Part shown: positions 1 to 12,935 of the stretch, piece after piece
Position numbering within the stretch: the stretch's first letter is position 1
Layout: every line of letters starts with the position of its first letter
NCBI RefSeq assembly: GCF_964340395.1
Contig: NC_135567.1
Location: 21,307,306 to 21,371,305, forward strand
Origin: Glandiceps talaboti
Lineage: Eukaryota > Hemichordata > Enteropneusta > Spengelidae
Direction: 5' to 3'
DNA length: 64,000 nt
The notes under the pieces: model-generated
The model's input: the letters and a program-made list of their open reading frames with translations, nothing else
Told to the model about the DNA's origin: nothing
Database searches by the model: none
Made by a program: the position numbers and the translations under genes

Positions 1-3000
1 AAAATACTTGTGATCTAATAGTTTGTCACTTGTGGTTGTCTACTGACATAAAATACTTGTGATCTAATAGTTTGTCACTTGTGGTTGTCTACTGACATAA
101 AATACTTGTGACTTAATAGTTTGTCACTTGTGGTTGTCTACTGACATAAAATACTTGTGACCTAATAGTTTGTCACTTGTGGTTGTCTACTGACATAAAA
201 TACTTGTGATCTAATAGTTTGTCACTTGTGGTTGTCTACTGACATAAAATACTTGTGATCTAATAGTTTGTCACTTGTGGTTGTCTACTGACATAAAATA
301 CTTGTGACCTAATAGTTTGTCACTTGTGGTTGTCTACTGACATAAAATACTTGTGATCTAATAGTTTGTCACTTGTGGTTGTCTACTGACATAAAATACT
401 TGTGATCTAATAGTTTGTCACTTGTGGTTGTCTACTGACATAAAATACTTGTGATCTAATAGTTTGTCACTTGTGGTTGTCTACTGACATAAAATACTTG
501 TGATCTAATAGTTTGTCACTTGTGGTTGTCTACTGACATAAAATACTTGTGATCTAATAGTTTGTCACTTGTGGTTGTCTACTGACATAAAATACTTGTG
601 ATCTAATAGTTTGTCACTTGTGGTTGTCTACTGACATAAAATACTTGTGATCTAATAGTTTGTCACTTGTGGTTGTCTACTGACATAAAATACTTGTGAT
701 CTAATAGTTTGTCACTTGTGGTTGTCTACTGACATAAAATACTTGTGATCTAATAGTTTGTCACTTGTGGTTGTCTACTGACATAAAATACTTGTGATCT
801 AATAGTTTGTCACTTGTGGTTGTCTACTGACATAAAATACTTGTGATCTAATAGTTTGTCACTTGTGGTTGTCTACTGACATAAAATACTTGTGATCTAA
901 TAGTTTGTCACTTGTGGTTGTCTACTGACATAAAATACTTGTGACTTAATAGTTTGTCACTTGTGGTTGTCTACTGACATAAAATACTTGTGACCTAATA
1001 GTTTGTCACTTGTGGTTGTCTACTGACATAAAATACTTGTGATCTAATAGTTTGTCACTTGTGGTTGTCTACTGACATAAAATACTTGTGATCTAATAGT
1101 TTGTCACTTGTGGTTGTCTACTGACATAAAATACTTGTGACTTAATAGTTTGTCACTTGTGGTTGTCTACTGACATAAAATACTTGTGATCTAATAGTTT
1201 GTCACTTGTGGTTGTCTACTGCCATAAAATACTTGTGACCTAATAGTTTGTCACTTGTGGTTGTCTACAGCCATAAAATACTTGTGATCTAATAGTTTGT
1301 CACTTGTGGTTGTCTACTGACATAAAATACTTGTGATCTAATAGTTTGTCACTTGTGGTTGTCTACTGACATAAAATACTTGTGATCTAATAGTTTGTCA
1401 CTTGTGGTTGTCTACTGACATAAAATACTTGTGATCTAATAGTTTGTCACTTGTGGTTGTCTACTGACATAAAATACTTGTGATCTAATAGTTTGTCACT
1501 TGTGGTTGTCTACTGACATAAAATACTTGTGATCTAATTGTTTGTCACTTGTGGTTGTCTACTGACATAAAATACTTGTGATCTAATAGTTTGTCACTTG
1601 TGGTTGTCTACTGACATAAAATACTTGTGATCTAATTGTTTGTCACTTGTGGTTGTCTACTGCCATAAAATACTTGTGATCTAATAGTTTGTCACTTGTG
1701 GTTGTCTACTGACATAAAATACTTGTGATCTAATAGTTTGTCACTTGTGGTTGTCTACTGACATAAAATACTTGTGATCTAATAGTTTGTCACTTGTGGT
1801 TGTCTACTGACATAAAATACTTGTGATCTAATAGTTTGTCACTTGTGGTTGTCTACTGACATAAAATACTTGTGATCTAATAGTTTGTCACTTGTGGTTG
1901 TCTACAGCCATAAAATACTTGTGATCTAATAGTTTGTCACTTGTGGTTGTCTACTGACATAAAATACTTGTGATCTAATAGTTTGTCACTTGTGGTTGTC
2001 TACTGACATAAAATACTTGTGATCTAATTGTTTGTCACTTGTGGTTGTCTACTGACATAAAATACTTGTGATCTAATAGTTTGTCACTTGTGGTTGTCTA
2101 CTGACATAAAATACTTGTGATCTAATTGTTTGTCACTTGTGGTTGTCTACTGCCATAAAATACTTGTGATCTAATAGTTTGTCACTTGTGGTTGTCTACT
2201 GACATAAAATACTTGTGATCTAATAGTTTGTCACTTGTGGTTGTCTACTGACATAAAATACTTGTGATCTAATAGTTTGTCACTTGTGGTTGTCTACTGA
2301 CATAAAATACTTGTGATCTAATAGTTTGTCACTTGTGGTTGTCTACTGACATAAAATACTTGTGATCTAATAGTTTGTCACTTGTGGTTGTCTACAGCCA
2401 TAAAATACTTGTGATCTAATAGTTTGTCACTTGTGGTTGTCTACTGACATAAAATACTTGTGACCTAATAGTTTGTCACTTGTGGTTGTCTACTGACATA
2501 AAATACTTGTGATCTAATAGTTTGTCACTTGTGGTTGTCTACTGACATAAAATACTTGTGATCTAATAGTTTGTCACTTGTGGTTGTCTACTGACATAAA
2601 ATACTTGTGATCTAATAGTTTGTCACTTGTGGTTGTCTACTGACATAAAATACTTGTGATCTAATAGTTTGTCACTTGTGGTTGTCTACTGACATAAAAT
2701 ACTTGTGATCTAATAGTTTGTCACTTGTGGTTGTCTACTGACATAAAATACTTGTGATCTAATAGTTTGTCACTTGTGGTTGTCTACTGACATAAAATAC
2801 TTGTGATCTAATAGTTTGTCACTTGTGATTGTCTACTGACATAAAATACTTGTGATCTAATAGTTTGTCACTTGTGGTTGTCTACTGACATAAAATACTT
2901 GTGATCTAATAGTTTGTCACTTGTGGTTGTCTACTGACATAAAATACTTGTGATCTAATAGTTTGTCACTTGTGGTTGTCTACTGCCATAAAATACTTGT

Positions 3001-5241
3001 GATCTAATAGTTTGTCACTTGTGGTTGTCTACTGACATAAAATACTTGTGATCTAATAGTTTGTCACTTGTGGTTGTCTACTGACATAAAATACTTGTGA
3101 CCTAATAGTTTGTCACTTGTGGTTGTCTACTGCCATAAAATACTTGTGATCTAATAGTTTGTCACTTGTGGTTGTCTACTGACATAAAATACTTGTGATC
3201 TAATAGTTTGTCACTTGTGGTTGTCTACTGACATAAAATACTTGTGATCTAATAGTTTGTCACTTGTGGTTGTCTACTGACATAAAATACTTGTGATCTA
3301 ATAGTTTGTCACTTGTGGTTGTCTACTGACATAAAATACTTGTGATCTAATAGTTTGTCACTTGTGGTTGTCTACTGACATAAAATACTTGTGATCTAAT
3401 AGTTTGTCACTTGTGGTTGTCTACTGCCATAAAATACTTGTGATCTAATAGTTTGTCACTTGTGGTTGTCTACTGACATAAAATACTTGTGACCTAATAG
3501 TTTGTCACTTGTGGTTGTCTACTGACATAAAATACTTGTGATCTAATAGTTTGTCACTTGTGGTTGTCTACTGACATAAAATACTTGTGATCTAATAGTT
3601 TGTCACTTGTGGTTGTCTACTGACATAAAATACTTGTGATCTAATAGTTTGTCACTTGTGGTTGTCTACTGACATAAAATACTTGTGACCTAATAGTTTG
3701 TCACTTGTGGTTGTCTACTGACATAAAATACTTGTGATCTAATAGTTTGTCACTTGTGGTTGTCTACTGACATAAAATACTTGTGACTTAATAGTTTGTC
3801 ACTTGTGGTTGTCTACTGACATAAAATACTTGTGACTTAATAGTTTGTCACTTGTGGTTGTCTACTGACATAAAATACTTGTGATCTAATAGTTTGTCAC
3901 TTGTGGTTGTCTACTGACATAAAATACTTGTGACTTAATAGTTTGTCACTTGTGGTTGTCTACTGACATAAAATACTTGTGACCTAATAGTTTGTCACTT
4001 GTGGTTGTCTACTGACATAAAATACTTGTGATCTAATAGTTTGTCACTTGTGGTTGTCTACTGACATAAAATACTTGTGATCTAATAGTTTGTCACTTGT
4101 GGTTGTCTACTGACATAAAATACTTGTGACCTAATAGTTTGTCACTTGTGGTTGTCTACTGACATAAAATACTTGTGATCTAATAGTTTGTCACTTGTGG
4201 TTGTCTACTGACATAAAATACTTGTGATCTAATAGTTTGTCACTTGTGGTTGTCTACTGACATAAAATACTTGTGATCTAATAGTTTGTCACTTGTGGTT
4301 GTCTACTGACATAAAATACTTGTGATCTAATAGTTTGTCACTTGTGGTTGTCTACTGACATAAAATACTTGTGATCTAATAGTTTGTCACTTGTGGTTGT
4401 CTACTGACATAAAATACTTGTGACTTAATAGTTTGTCACTTGTGGTTGTCTACTGACATAAAATACTTGTGATCTAATAGTTTGTCACTTGTGGTTGTCT
4501 ACTGCCATAAAATACTTGTGACCTAATAGTTTGTCACTTGTGGTTGTCTACTGACATAAAATACTTGTGATCTAATAGTTTGTCACTTGTGGTTGTCTAC
4601 TGACATAAAATACTTGTGATCTAATAGTTTGTCACTTGTGGTTGTCTACTGACATAAAATACTTGTGATCTAATAGTTTGTCACTTGTGGTTGTCTACTG
4701 ACATAAAATACTTGTGATCTAATAGTTTGTCACTTGTGGTTGTCTACTGACATAAAATACTTGTGATCTAATAGTTTGTCACTTGTGGTTGTCTACTGAC
4801 ATAAAATACTTGTGATCTAATAGTTTGTCACTTGTGGTTGTCTACTGACATAAAATACTTGTGATCTAATAGTTTGTCACTTGTGGTTGTCTACTGACAT
4901 AAAATACTTGTGATCTAATAGTTTGTCACTTGTGGTTGTCTACTGACATAAAATACTTGTGATCTAATAGTTTGTCACTTGTGGTTGTCTACTGACATAA
5001 AATACTTGTGATCTAATAGTTTGTCACTTGTGATTGTCTACTGACATAAAATACTTGTGATCTAATAGTTTGTCACTTGTGGTTGTCTACTGACATAAAA
5101 TACTTGTGACTTAATAGTTTGTCACTTGTGGTTGTCTACTGACATAAAATACTTGTGATCTAATAGTTTGTCACTTGTGGTTGTCTACTGACATAAAATA
5201 CTTGTGATCTAATAGTTTGTCACTTGTGGTAGTCTACTGAC
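1..5241. repeat. 49-bp satellite array, about 107 copies
   Basis: A 49-bp unit beginning AAAATACTTGTGATCTAATA is repeated head to tail without interruption from the window edge, so the array probably extends further left. Copies differ at only a few positions: GATCT/GACTT/GACCT, AATAG/AATTG, CTGACAT/CTGCCAT/ACAGCCAT. Those variants recur in blocks; for example, the pattern at 1531-1910 recurs exactly 490 bp (10 units) later. Frequent stop codons make coding use unlikely. It lies downstream of a splice donor of the minus-strand doublecortin gene, so it is probably intronic. Confidence 0.97.
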
Positions 5242-5366
5242 TCGTAGTTACAAGGCTCCTTAGGTCACTTATAATTTTCTTGGCTCCTTAGGTCACATAT
5301 TTTTCTTGGCTGAAGGAAGAATACTATTTGGGAATAGTATATCTAAATACACTGAAATGTACTGAC

Positions 5367-5757
5367 CTGTTGCATGATGCCAGCTTGGACGTTGATGTCT
5401 TCCATATCTCATTCTTCGAAACCTCTCAAATGATGCACACACATATGCTTTCCCATCCTCTAAGTCTTCGATGTCGTTGACTTGAGTACCGGTTTCTGGC
5501 GTATACAGTCGTCGAACACCATACGGCAAAGATATGGATTTTGTCAGGTCACTTAACAAATCACTGTAACTTACGTATCGGTGAGGCGTTATGTGTAGTT
5601 TTTTGCCTGGGTAGTACTTATCACCGTTGCGGTAGAATGTGATTTTCCGCGGACGTCGTAACTCAAGGTATTTGTCTTCTGTGATGTCAGCATGTTGCTG
5701 TGACATCGATGCGTTCATATTAAATTGACGAGTATTCCATGATGCCATGGTAGCCAT
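5367..5757 (-). CDS. Doublecortin-domain protein, first coding exon
   Basis: This is a coding exon of about 130 residues. The only domain is a doublecortin (DCX) fold at roughly residues 37-115, with the family's KITFYRNGDKYYPGKKL start, a central RRLYTPETG stretch and the closing DLEDGKAYVCASFERFR motif. DCX domains bind and stabilise microtubules, so a cytoskeletal or ciliary role is expected. The ATG at 5757 is taken as the start; a second ATG at 5748 has the better context (ACCATGG). A splice donor G|GTCAGT (minus strand) ends the exon at 5367. A pyrimidine-rich acceptor at about 5789 suggests an upstream 5' UTR exon. Later exons must lie beyond the 49-bp satellite, outside the window. 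A single DCX domain in exon 1 fits DCX, DCDC2 or DCLK relatives; I cannot choose among them. Confidence 0.8.
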
Positions 5758-6834
5758 GAGTTCATACAATTATTCTGGAAACGTCAAACTGGAAGATGAG
5801 AGTGTTTATAATGATTGTTGATCACACTCGCTAGTGACACGTAAGGACTGCAACAATCTGTAACTCTCCAAGACAGAAATAGGAGGGCATTTAAATTGAT
5901 TGTCAATCACAATGTTGAAAAATTCACTGGTGACGTGTAGCATCTGAAATAATCTGGAACTCCTCACCACAGAAATACAGGAAAGTGTTACACATTAACT
6001 CCTTTCAATTGTCGCATGGTGGTCAATTTTCTTAATACACAATAACTGCTCTCAGGTGTCATGTGGTAGTCAATTTCCTTGTTACTTGTCTTGAAATTGT
6101 AACTACTAACAGAGTGAAAAGTCTACATGTGTCATGCAACGACTGAAATATTCCGAAAACTGAAAAATTTGAGATGTACAACTGTATGAATCACATAGTA
6201 TTAATAAAACATGGTTGCAAAGCGGTCTTCAGCCAAAACAGCGATGGCAATTACATAATTTAAAATACAAAAAAGGAAATGTGTGATGATAAAATCAGTC
6301 GTTGATACTCTTCCAACGTCATGAAATCTGTCAAATCAGTCTTCACCACACAACTTGTGCAAAATGTAAAGATTACCTGAAAATGAAATCAAAAGAGGAA
6401 AATTACATGAGGTGTACTTTGGAATTATCTTTCAGTAACTTCTAGTTCTCTACAAATTTATTTGGTTTATGTGAAATTATACATTATATTCTGAAATTTC
6501 TATTTCTACAATTTCATATTTAAGTTTAACTTTTTATTATATTAAATTGTATTTATCATAATTGCATAAAACTATATGCCCTGTATGGATAGAGACTCAG
6601 ATACAATAATTCTATCATGGAAAGTCGGTGATTATATTTCCATGGTTCTATGTCCTGTATGGATAGAGATACAATAAGTCTATCATGGAAAGTCGGTGAT
6701 TTACTTCCATGGTTCTATGTACTAAATGCCTAGAATCTTTCTCCAGCAGTTTTTGGACATTTCTATGTCATTAAAATGAAAATGTTAAAAATAGCAGCTG
6801 AAGGTGGCTAGGTGATTTAGCTAAATACACTTGG
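5758..6834. other. Non-coding stretch upstream of the doublecortin exon
   Basis: No convincing gene is visible. It probably holds the 5' UTR or an intron of the doublecortin gene. A segment beginning CCTGTATGGATAGAGA is present twice in tandem (about 6580-6725, unit about 74 bp). Confidence 0.5.
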
Positions 6835-8835
6835 TAAATAAAATTAGATTTTGAGTTCAGAACTAAGTACACATAATACAATAATATAGTTCTGCACCAT
6901 ACACTTGGTAAAATTAGATTTTGAGTTCAGAAATATTAAGTACACATTAACAGAATCTCATAGTTTGGAACTAAGTACACATAACAGAATCTCAATGTTT
7001 TGCACCTAATACTAATAGATACATGGCTAAATACACTTGGTAAAATTAGATTTTGAGTTCAGAACTAAAGTAAACACAACAGAATTTCATAGGTCTGAAC
7101 TACATGTACAATGTAAGTACACATAACAGAATTTCATAGTTCTGAACTACATGTACAATGTAAGTACACATAACAGAATTTCATAGTTCTGAACAACTAC
7201 ATGTAAGTACACATAACAGAATTTCATAGGTCTAAACTACATGTAAGTACACATAACAGAATTTCATAGTTCTGAACTACATGTACAATGTAAGTACACA
7301 TAACAGAATTTCATAGGTCTAAACTACATGTAAGTACACATAACAGAATTTCATAGTTCTGAACTACATGTACAATGTAAGTACACATAACAGAATTTCA
7401 TAGGTCTAAACTACATGTAAGTACACATAACAGAATTTCATAGGTCTGAACTACATGTACAATGTAAGTACACATAACAGAATTTCATAGGTCTAAACTA
7501 CATGTAAGTACACATAACAGAATTTCATACGTCTGAACTACATGTAAGTACACATAACAGAATTTCATAGGTCTGAACTACATGTACAATGTAAGTACAC
7601 ATAACAGAATTTCATAGGTCTGAACTACATGTACAATGTAAGTACACATAACAGAATTTCATAGGTCTGAACTACATGTAAGTACACATAACAGAATTTC
7701 ATAGTTCTGAACTACATGTACAATGTAAGTACACATAACAGAATTTCATAGGTCTAAACTACATGTAAGTACACATAACAGAATTTCATAGGTCTGAACT
7801 ACATGTACAATGTAAGTACACATAACAGAATTTCATAGGTCTAAACTACATGTAAGTACACATAACAGAATTTCATACGTCTGAACTACATGTAAGTACA
7901 CATAACAGAATTTCATAGGTCTGAACTACATGTACAATGTAAGTACACATAACAGAATTTCATAGGTCTGAACTACATGTACAATGTAAGTACACATAAC
8001 AGAATTTCATAGGTCTGAACTACATGTACAATGTAAGTACACATAACAGAATTTCATAGTTCTGAACTACATGTAAGTACACATAACAGAATTTCATAGT
8101 TCTGAACTACATGTAAGTACACATAACAGAATTTCATAGTTCTGAACTACATGTAAGTACACATAACAGAATTTCATAGGTCTGAACTACATGTACAATG
8201 TAAGTAAACACAACAGAATTTCATAGTTCTGAACTACATGTACAATGTAAGTACACATAACAGAATTTCATAGGTCTGAACTACATGTAAGTACACATAA
8301 CAGAATTTCATACGTCTGAACTACATGTAAGTACACATAACAGAATTTCATAGGTCTGAACTACATGTAAGTACACATAACAGAATTTCATAGGTCTGAA
8401 CTACATGTACATGTAAGTACACATAACAGAATTTCATAGGTCTGAACTACATGTAAGTACACATAACAGAATTTCATACGTCTGAACTACATGTAAGTAC
8501 ACATAACAGAATTTCATACGTCTGAACTACATGTACAATGTAAGTACACATAACAGAATTTCATAGGTCTGAACTACATGTACAATGTAAGTACACATAA
8601 CAGAATTTCATAGTTCTGAACTACATGTACAATGTAAGTACACATAACAGAATCTCATAGGTCTGAACTACATGTAAGTACACATAACAGAATTTCATAC
8701 GTCTGAACTACATGTAAGTACACATAACAGAATTTCATAGGTCTGAACTACATGTACAATGTAAGTACACATAACAGAATTTCATAGGTCTGAACTACAT
8801 GTAAGTACACATAACAGAATCTCATAGGTCTGCTC
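6835..8835. repeat. Minisatellite with alternating 40/47-bp units
   Basis: Units contain GTAAGTACACATAACAGAAT followed by TTCATAGGTCTGAACTACAT. Some carry an extra 7-bp GTACAAT, giving 47 instead of 40 bp. The left 200 bp is degenerate, and regular copies run from about 7050. Almost every unit contains ATGTAAGTAC, which resembles a splice donor on the plus strand. Confidence 0.95.
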
Positions 8836-9232
8836 CTAATAGATACATGGGTGACCGATTAGAGATATTAAAACACAATAATACAATTTATTTGTAATTC
8901 TTTATCATCCAGCTTTTAGTAGTTCGATAAAAGTAGATTAATACAGCAACTTAATTACAATTTATAAATCTTTGGACTCTCTTAATCACATTCTCATGAC
9001 CAATAAATCTACACTATATTGTATGAGGACCCATCAACCTGTGAAATGGTGTACTTATCTTTATACCATTATCTACAACAGCTACAACATGTAGGCCACA
9101 GAGTATTGTTAGTGACAGACACAGACACAGACACAGTCACAGACACAGACACAGACACAGACAAACATACACACGCATATATATACATCAGTTAAAATTG
9201 AGATTCTGCCTAATATAACTACATTTTTGTAA
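8836..9232. other. Unique spacer with a short simple repeat
   Basis: No gene is visible. A degenerate (CACAGA)n microsatellite lies at about 9113-9175. Confidence 0.5.
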
Positions 9233-9685
9233 ATCATCACAAACCATACATTTCTAACCCAAATATTTTGAGTGGACTGAGCAACTCTTCATCAGTGGGT
9301 CTCAAGTTCTGCCAGACGGAACTTGATTTCTTTTGACAGAACTGTATGGTTTGTGATGATATTAAATTATTATACATTATATAAATTATAGTATAACTTT
9401 ACATTCTGATTCTGTCCATAAATACAGTAATATCATTGTGAACCCCTTGAAATACTGTACATATGGAAAATTTCGCTAAAGACTTATTTTCACTAATTTC
9501 ACTGGAATCAAAACCACAAAGTAAGTAGTACTGACTAAAATGCCTTCTTGTACATGAACACAATGTACCTAGTCTGGTAATTAGTAAAATTAGTCTTTGC
9601 GACCTAGTTGAAGACTAAAATTTTGTAGCAGTGAAAATATCTAGGGTTATAGTATTTGGGTTAGAACTGTATGGTTTGCGATGAT
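9233..9685. mobile_element. Foldback / MITE-like element
   Basis: The ends are inverted repeats of about 32 bp. The left arm starts ATCATCACAAACCATACA and continues to CTAACCCAAAT. The right arm (9653-9685) is its near-perfect complement, ATTTGGGTTAGAACTGTATGG and onward. A third copy of the right arm lies inside at 9338-9360, making 9233-9360 a shorter foldback of its own. No transposase reading frame is present. It is probably a non-autonomous DNA transposon; I could not define the target duplication. Confidence 0.6.
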
Positions 9686-11390
9686 ATACAATTTCTATAT
9701 GTATGTACTGTGTGTATATTGGGGTATATTCTAATAGTTAGCCATTTTTTCTCTCAAATACAGCATTTGCTAGGACTAAATTTGTCACTTTTCAGTTTTC
9801 TGCTGAATTTACACTCATCATAATAATTAATATGTGAAAATAGTCACAAACATATTTTATCAAAATGTCTAAAGGTACAACATGTATAAATTGGTTTTGT
9901 TGAGTACATGTGGTTTGTTTGTGACATGTTGTAGCAGACAATATAGTCTGTAAAACTCTAGTTCTGAAAAGAGACTGCGAAAAACAAGTCGGTATATTGT
10001 TTTCATTTTGAAATGAGAAACCACACAGACTGGACAAACTCTATTGAAAGGCATCAATGCGTTCCATGTTAGCGGTGCAACCTAAGTACCCCAATGGAAA
10101 ATTAACTCTCAACCAAATATACATACTTAGTTGAGTTCATAGTGAGTTATTAGTCTTTATAACATTCCTAATTTGATACGTACTCAGTGAATATTTTACA
10201 ATTATTTGTTATTTGTTGTGAGAAGTTTTGTTTTGAAGACGGCTTTTGGCGTCTTGTTGAGTGGGCCATTGAGAACGGAAGAGTGGCCGTGCACAGCACA
10301 TGGGATATTACGAACAAGTTTCTTAACCTGTATAGCATTTTTAATGGATAAATAATTTTCTTATAATACCCGAAAATGTAGCAATTAAGAAACAAAGGTC
10401 CAGGAAGTTGGTATTCAAATGTCAGCATCCGTCCCGTCTCACGAACGTAACCACTTCACAAAGGGCTGTCAACTTTTCGTGTTACTCGAGTTAGCCATTT
10501 TGCCGTCAGCACAGGCGACTTTACAAGCGGATTTACGCATTATTTCATAAGCTAAGGACCTGACGGCTTTCACAGTCAACACTTACCTGTCACTAATCCG
10601 AACCGTGCACATTAATCGCTGCAGAAGAGCACTAAAATAGTCCACACATGGTTTATTTTCGATGAACTTTTGTCGTCCGACTGACACTGAGTTGAGCTCT
10701 TACATTGAACTAATTAATTAGGTATGCAGTGACGTTCACAACGATTATCATGCAAATTAGCTTCCCTGGTTGTTGCCATGGAACGAACTATAAATAATAG
10801 AAGCAATATGCACTCGGATCAAAAATAAATATTTTCAATCAAGCTAGCGACAAAACCAAAAGCAACGTTTTGCATAACATTAGTTTGATACTAAGTAATT
10901 CAACCTTCCTATGATTTTTCAAACGTATTTTTGTCTTGTCAACGACCATTTTGTGGCAATGCTCAACCCGGGTAAATAAGTTTCGCATACGTCGTCGTCG
11001 TCCGGACTACCGGAGCTCTTGTAAGAGAAATAAACGCCCGATATTTACTTTGTTCATACGGCCTTTCAATTCCTAGTAACATATACTATCCATTGATATT
11101 ATCCGTTACACGACCCGTTATTGTTTACGACTGGAAATAAAATGAAAGTGTCTTGTTCCAAATGACGCCCAGGGCTAGTTAACTAGATTGATCAATACAA
11201 TTAAAACTCACACACAAGAAGTAGTTGCACGGCAATTGTACGATTTTTAATTCTCTTTGTTGACACTGTTGATAATTAAGTCCTTGTAACTTACATTACA
11301 TCCGATTAAAATAACATTTACGGCCGTATAGTCGAGATGTTTTATTGCAACCATTTGTTTCACACATGCGCCCTGGCCTACAAGCTCTGG
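9686..11390. other. Unique region, possible promoter, no clear gene
   Basis: No reading frame here looks protein-like. From about 10430 to 11150 the base composition shifts to more CpG than the surroundings, as at invertebrate promoters, but no transcript can be assigned. Confidence 0.4.
10750..10796 (+). promoter_or_regulatory. Possible octamer plus TATA promoter
   Basis: ATGCAAAT (10750-10757) is followed about 30 bp later by TATAAATA (10789-10796). This arrangement occurs in some histone and small-RNA promoters. No recognisable gene follows, so it may be chance. Confidence 0.2.
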
Positions 11391-11391
11391 T

Positions 11392-11546
11392 AGTCCTGCT
11401 TGCAGACGAAGTATGGACTTGATTCGGACACTGTCCTTTTCATTCTCGGTGAAAACACAGACAAGTATTTACAAGTAATTTACTTGTCTGTGGTGTAAAT
11501 GGGACAATATCAAAACCGAGTGCAGACTTACTCCATCTGTGAACAG
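11392..11546. mobile_element. MITE-like copy, AGTCCTGCTTGCA family
   Basis: It begins AGTCCTGCTTGCAGACGAAG and ends near CTTACTCCATCTGTGAACAG, with inner motifs (GGACAATATCAAAACCGAGT) shared with the compact copy 300 bp downstream. It encodes nothing. Confidence 0.4.
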
Positions 11547-11688
11547 TAACCGCAGGATCTGGATCTCTTTGTCGGTGATAGAAAATAAAAAGTGAAAAGA
11601 AAATTTTTAAGAAACACAAAATGAAGTTTTTAATTAAAAGCACTGCATATAAAATCATGGCCACAATTACAGCAGCTAATACGAGAAC

Positions 11689-11778
11689 AGTCCTGCTTGC
11701 AGATGGTACACAGGTCTAGATTACTGAGGGACAATTGTCAAAATCGAGTCCCGAATTACTCCGTATGCAAGCAGGACT
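11689..11778. mobile_element. Compact MITE-like element, AGTCCTGCTTGCA family
   Basis: A 90-bp element bounded by inverted repeats: AGTCCTGCTTGCAGATGG on the left and its near-complement CCGTATGCAAGCAGGACT on the right. Single-ended relatives of the terminus occur at 11392, 13955 and 53996, so this is a dispersed family in this genome. Confidence 0.55.
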
Positions 11779-11826
11779 AAAACGAGGGCTATAACTGTAT
11801 GTTTACTATACGCGCTATATATGGAG

Positions 11827-12049
11827 TTTAACGCCGAATTTACTACTGCTAGCATAGTACAGAACACCTAGTTAACGCCGAATTTACTACTGCTAGCATA
11901 GTACAGAACACCTAGTTAACGCCGAATTGACTACTGCTAGCATAGTACAGAACACCTAGTTAACGCCGAATTTACTACTGCTAGCATAGTACAGAACACC
12001 TAGTTAACGCCGAATTTACTACTGCTAGCATAGTACAGAACACCTAGTT
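11827..12049. repeat. 44-bp minisatellite, 5 copies
   Basis: Five nearly identical tandem copies of a unit starting TTAACGCCGAATTTACTACT and ending AGAACACCTAG; one copy has GAATTGACT. It is short and homogeneous. Confidence 0.95.
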
Positions 12050-12059
12050 CAGGGCAAAG

Positions 12060-12935
12060 AGTATACCCAAAATAATCACATTCAACAGTAAATCAAACTA
12101 CCGTATTAACGATGATCTGTCTAAAGTTCACACTTGGTGTAATCAAAACCATATGATCATTTATACCAATAAGTCTAAAGCTATGCATGGTAATTCATTC
12201 TTTAATTGCCCACTTCATTTTCTATTATCTATAACAACGCTTCCACTTTCCTCAGTGAAGTTCAAAAATCACATAGACTTCTCATTGACTCTTCACTCTC
12301 ATGGACTTCACTGCATTGTCAACATTTACATGCTAAACTATCTTCTAATCTTGCAGCTCTTCGTCACATTGCTAAATACTTAGATGTATATCTATTAAAA
12401 AAAAACCTTTCTACTTTTAGTTATATTCAGGCCTTTTTTGACACTTATTGCAATATATGGTCTCATGCAAGTAAAAGTGATATTGACAAATTATATAAAC
12501 TTCAGAAGCGTACAATTCGACTAAATCTCTACTGTGGAAATGCAATCCAAAGGGATTTCTAGTATTGATCTTTTTAAACGACTTCATATTTTACCACTTG
12601 AAAAGAGATTTCTATTTAACAAATGTATTCTAATTTTTAAATGTCTACATAATCTTGCTCCAATGTACCTTTCCGACGTTCTTCATGAAAAGAAGTTCAA
12701 GTAATCAAATGAGTACCCGTTCCTGCACCAACAATATTTTGCATTTGCTACTTCCAAATTATCATCGGTTTACTCATCAGCCATAGTCTAGTTCCATGAA
12801 GGACAAGGTACAAGTAAAAGTGTATACTGTCCGTCATGGAACTAGACTAACTCAGTTTGGAACAATTTACCTTCTCACCTTATCAGTATTACGAATTTAA
12901 CTTGTTTCAAAAAATCTTTAAATTCATACTAATTT
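12060..12935 (+). mobile_element. Decayed LINE (non-LTR retrotransposon) 3' fragment
   Basis: Plus-strand translation in shifting frames resembles the C-terminal third of a jockey/CR1-like reverse transcriptase ORF. It has a DSSLSWTSL-like segment, then SNLAALRHIAKYL, an IQAFFDTYCNIWSHAS-like block and KLYKLQKRTIRLNL. Downstream in another frame come a FNKCILIFKCLHNLAPMYL-like block and a final WNNLPSHL-like stretch (12855-12890). The frame changes several times, and a 64-bp hairpin is inserted at 12785-12848. It cannot encode a functional protein. The 5' part of the element is missing. Confidence 0.7.
12785..12848. mobile_element. 64-bp hairpin inserted in the LINE remnant
   Basis: Twenty-one-base arms, AGTCTAGTTCCATGAAGGAC... 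and its complement ...GTCATGGAACTAGACT, match at 20 of 21 positions around a loop of about 22 bases. It interrupts the LINE similarity, so it arrived later. Confidence 0.55.

Noticed and set aside
1-5241. Possible CRISPR-like array
   Set aside because: Units are contiguous with no unique spacers and the context is animal DNA; it is a plain satellite.
10168-10428. 86-residue minus-strand frame
   Set aside because: No domain, atypical composition, probably chance in AT-rich DNA.
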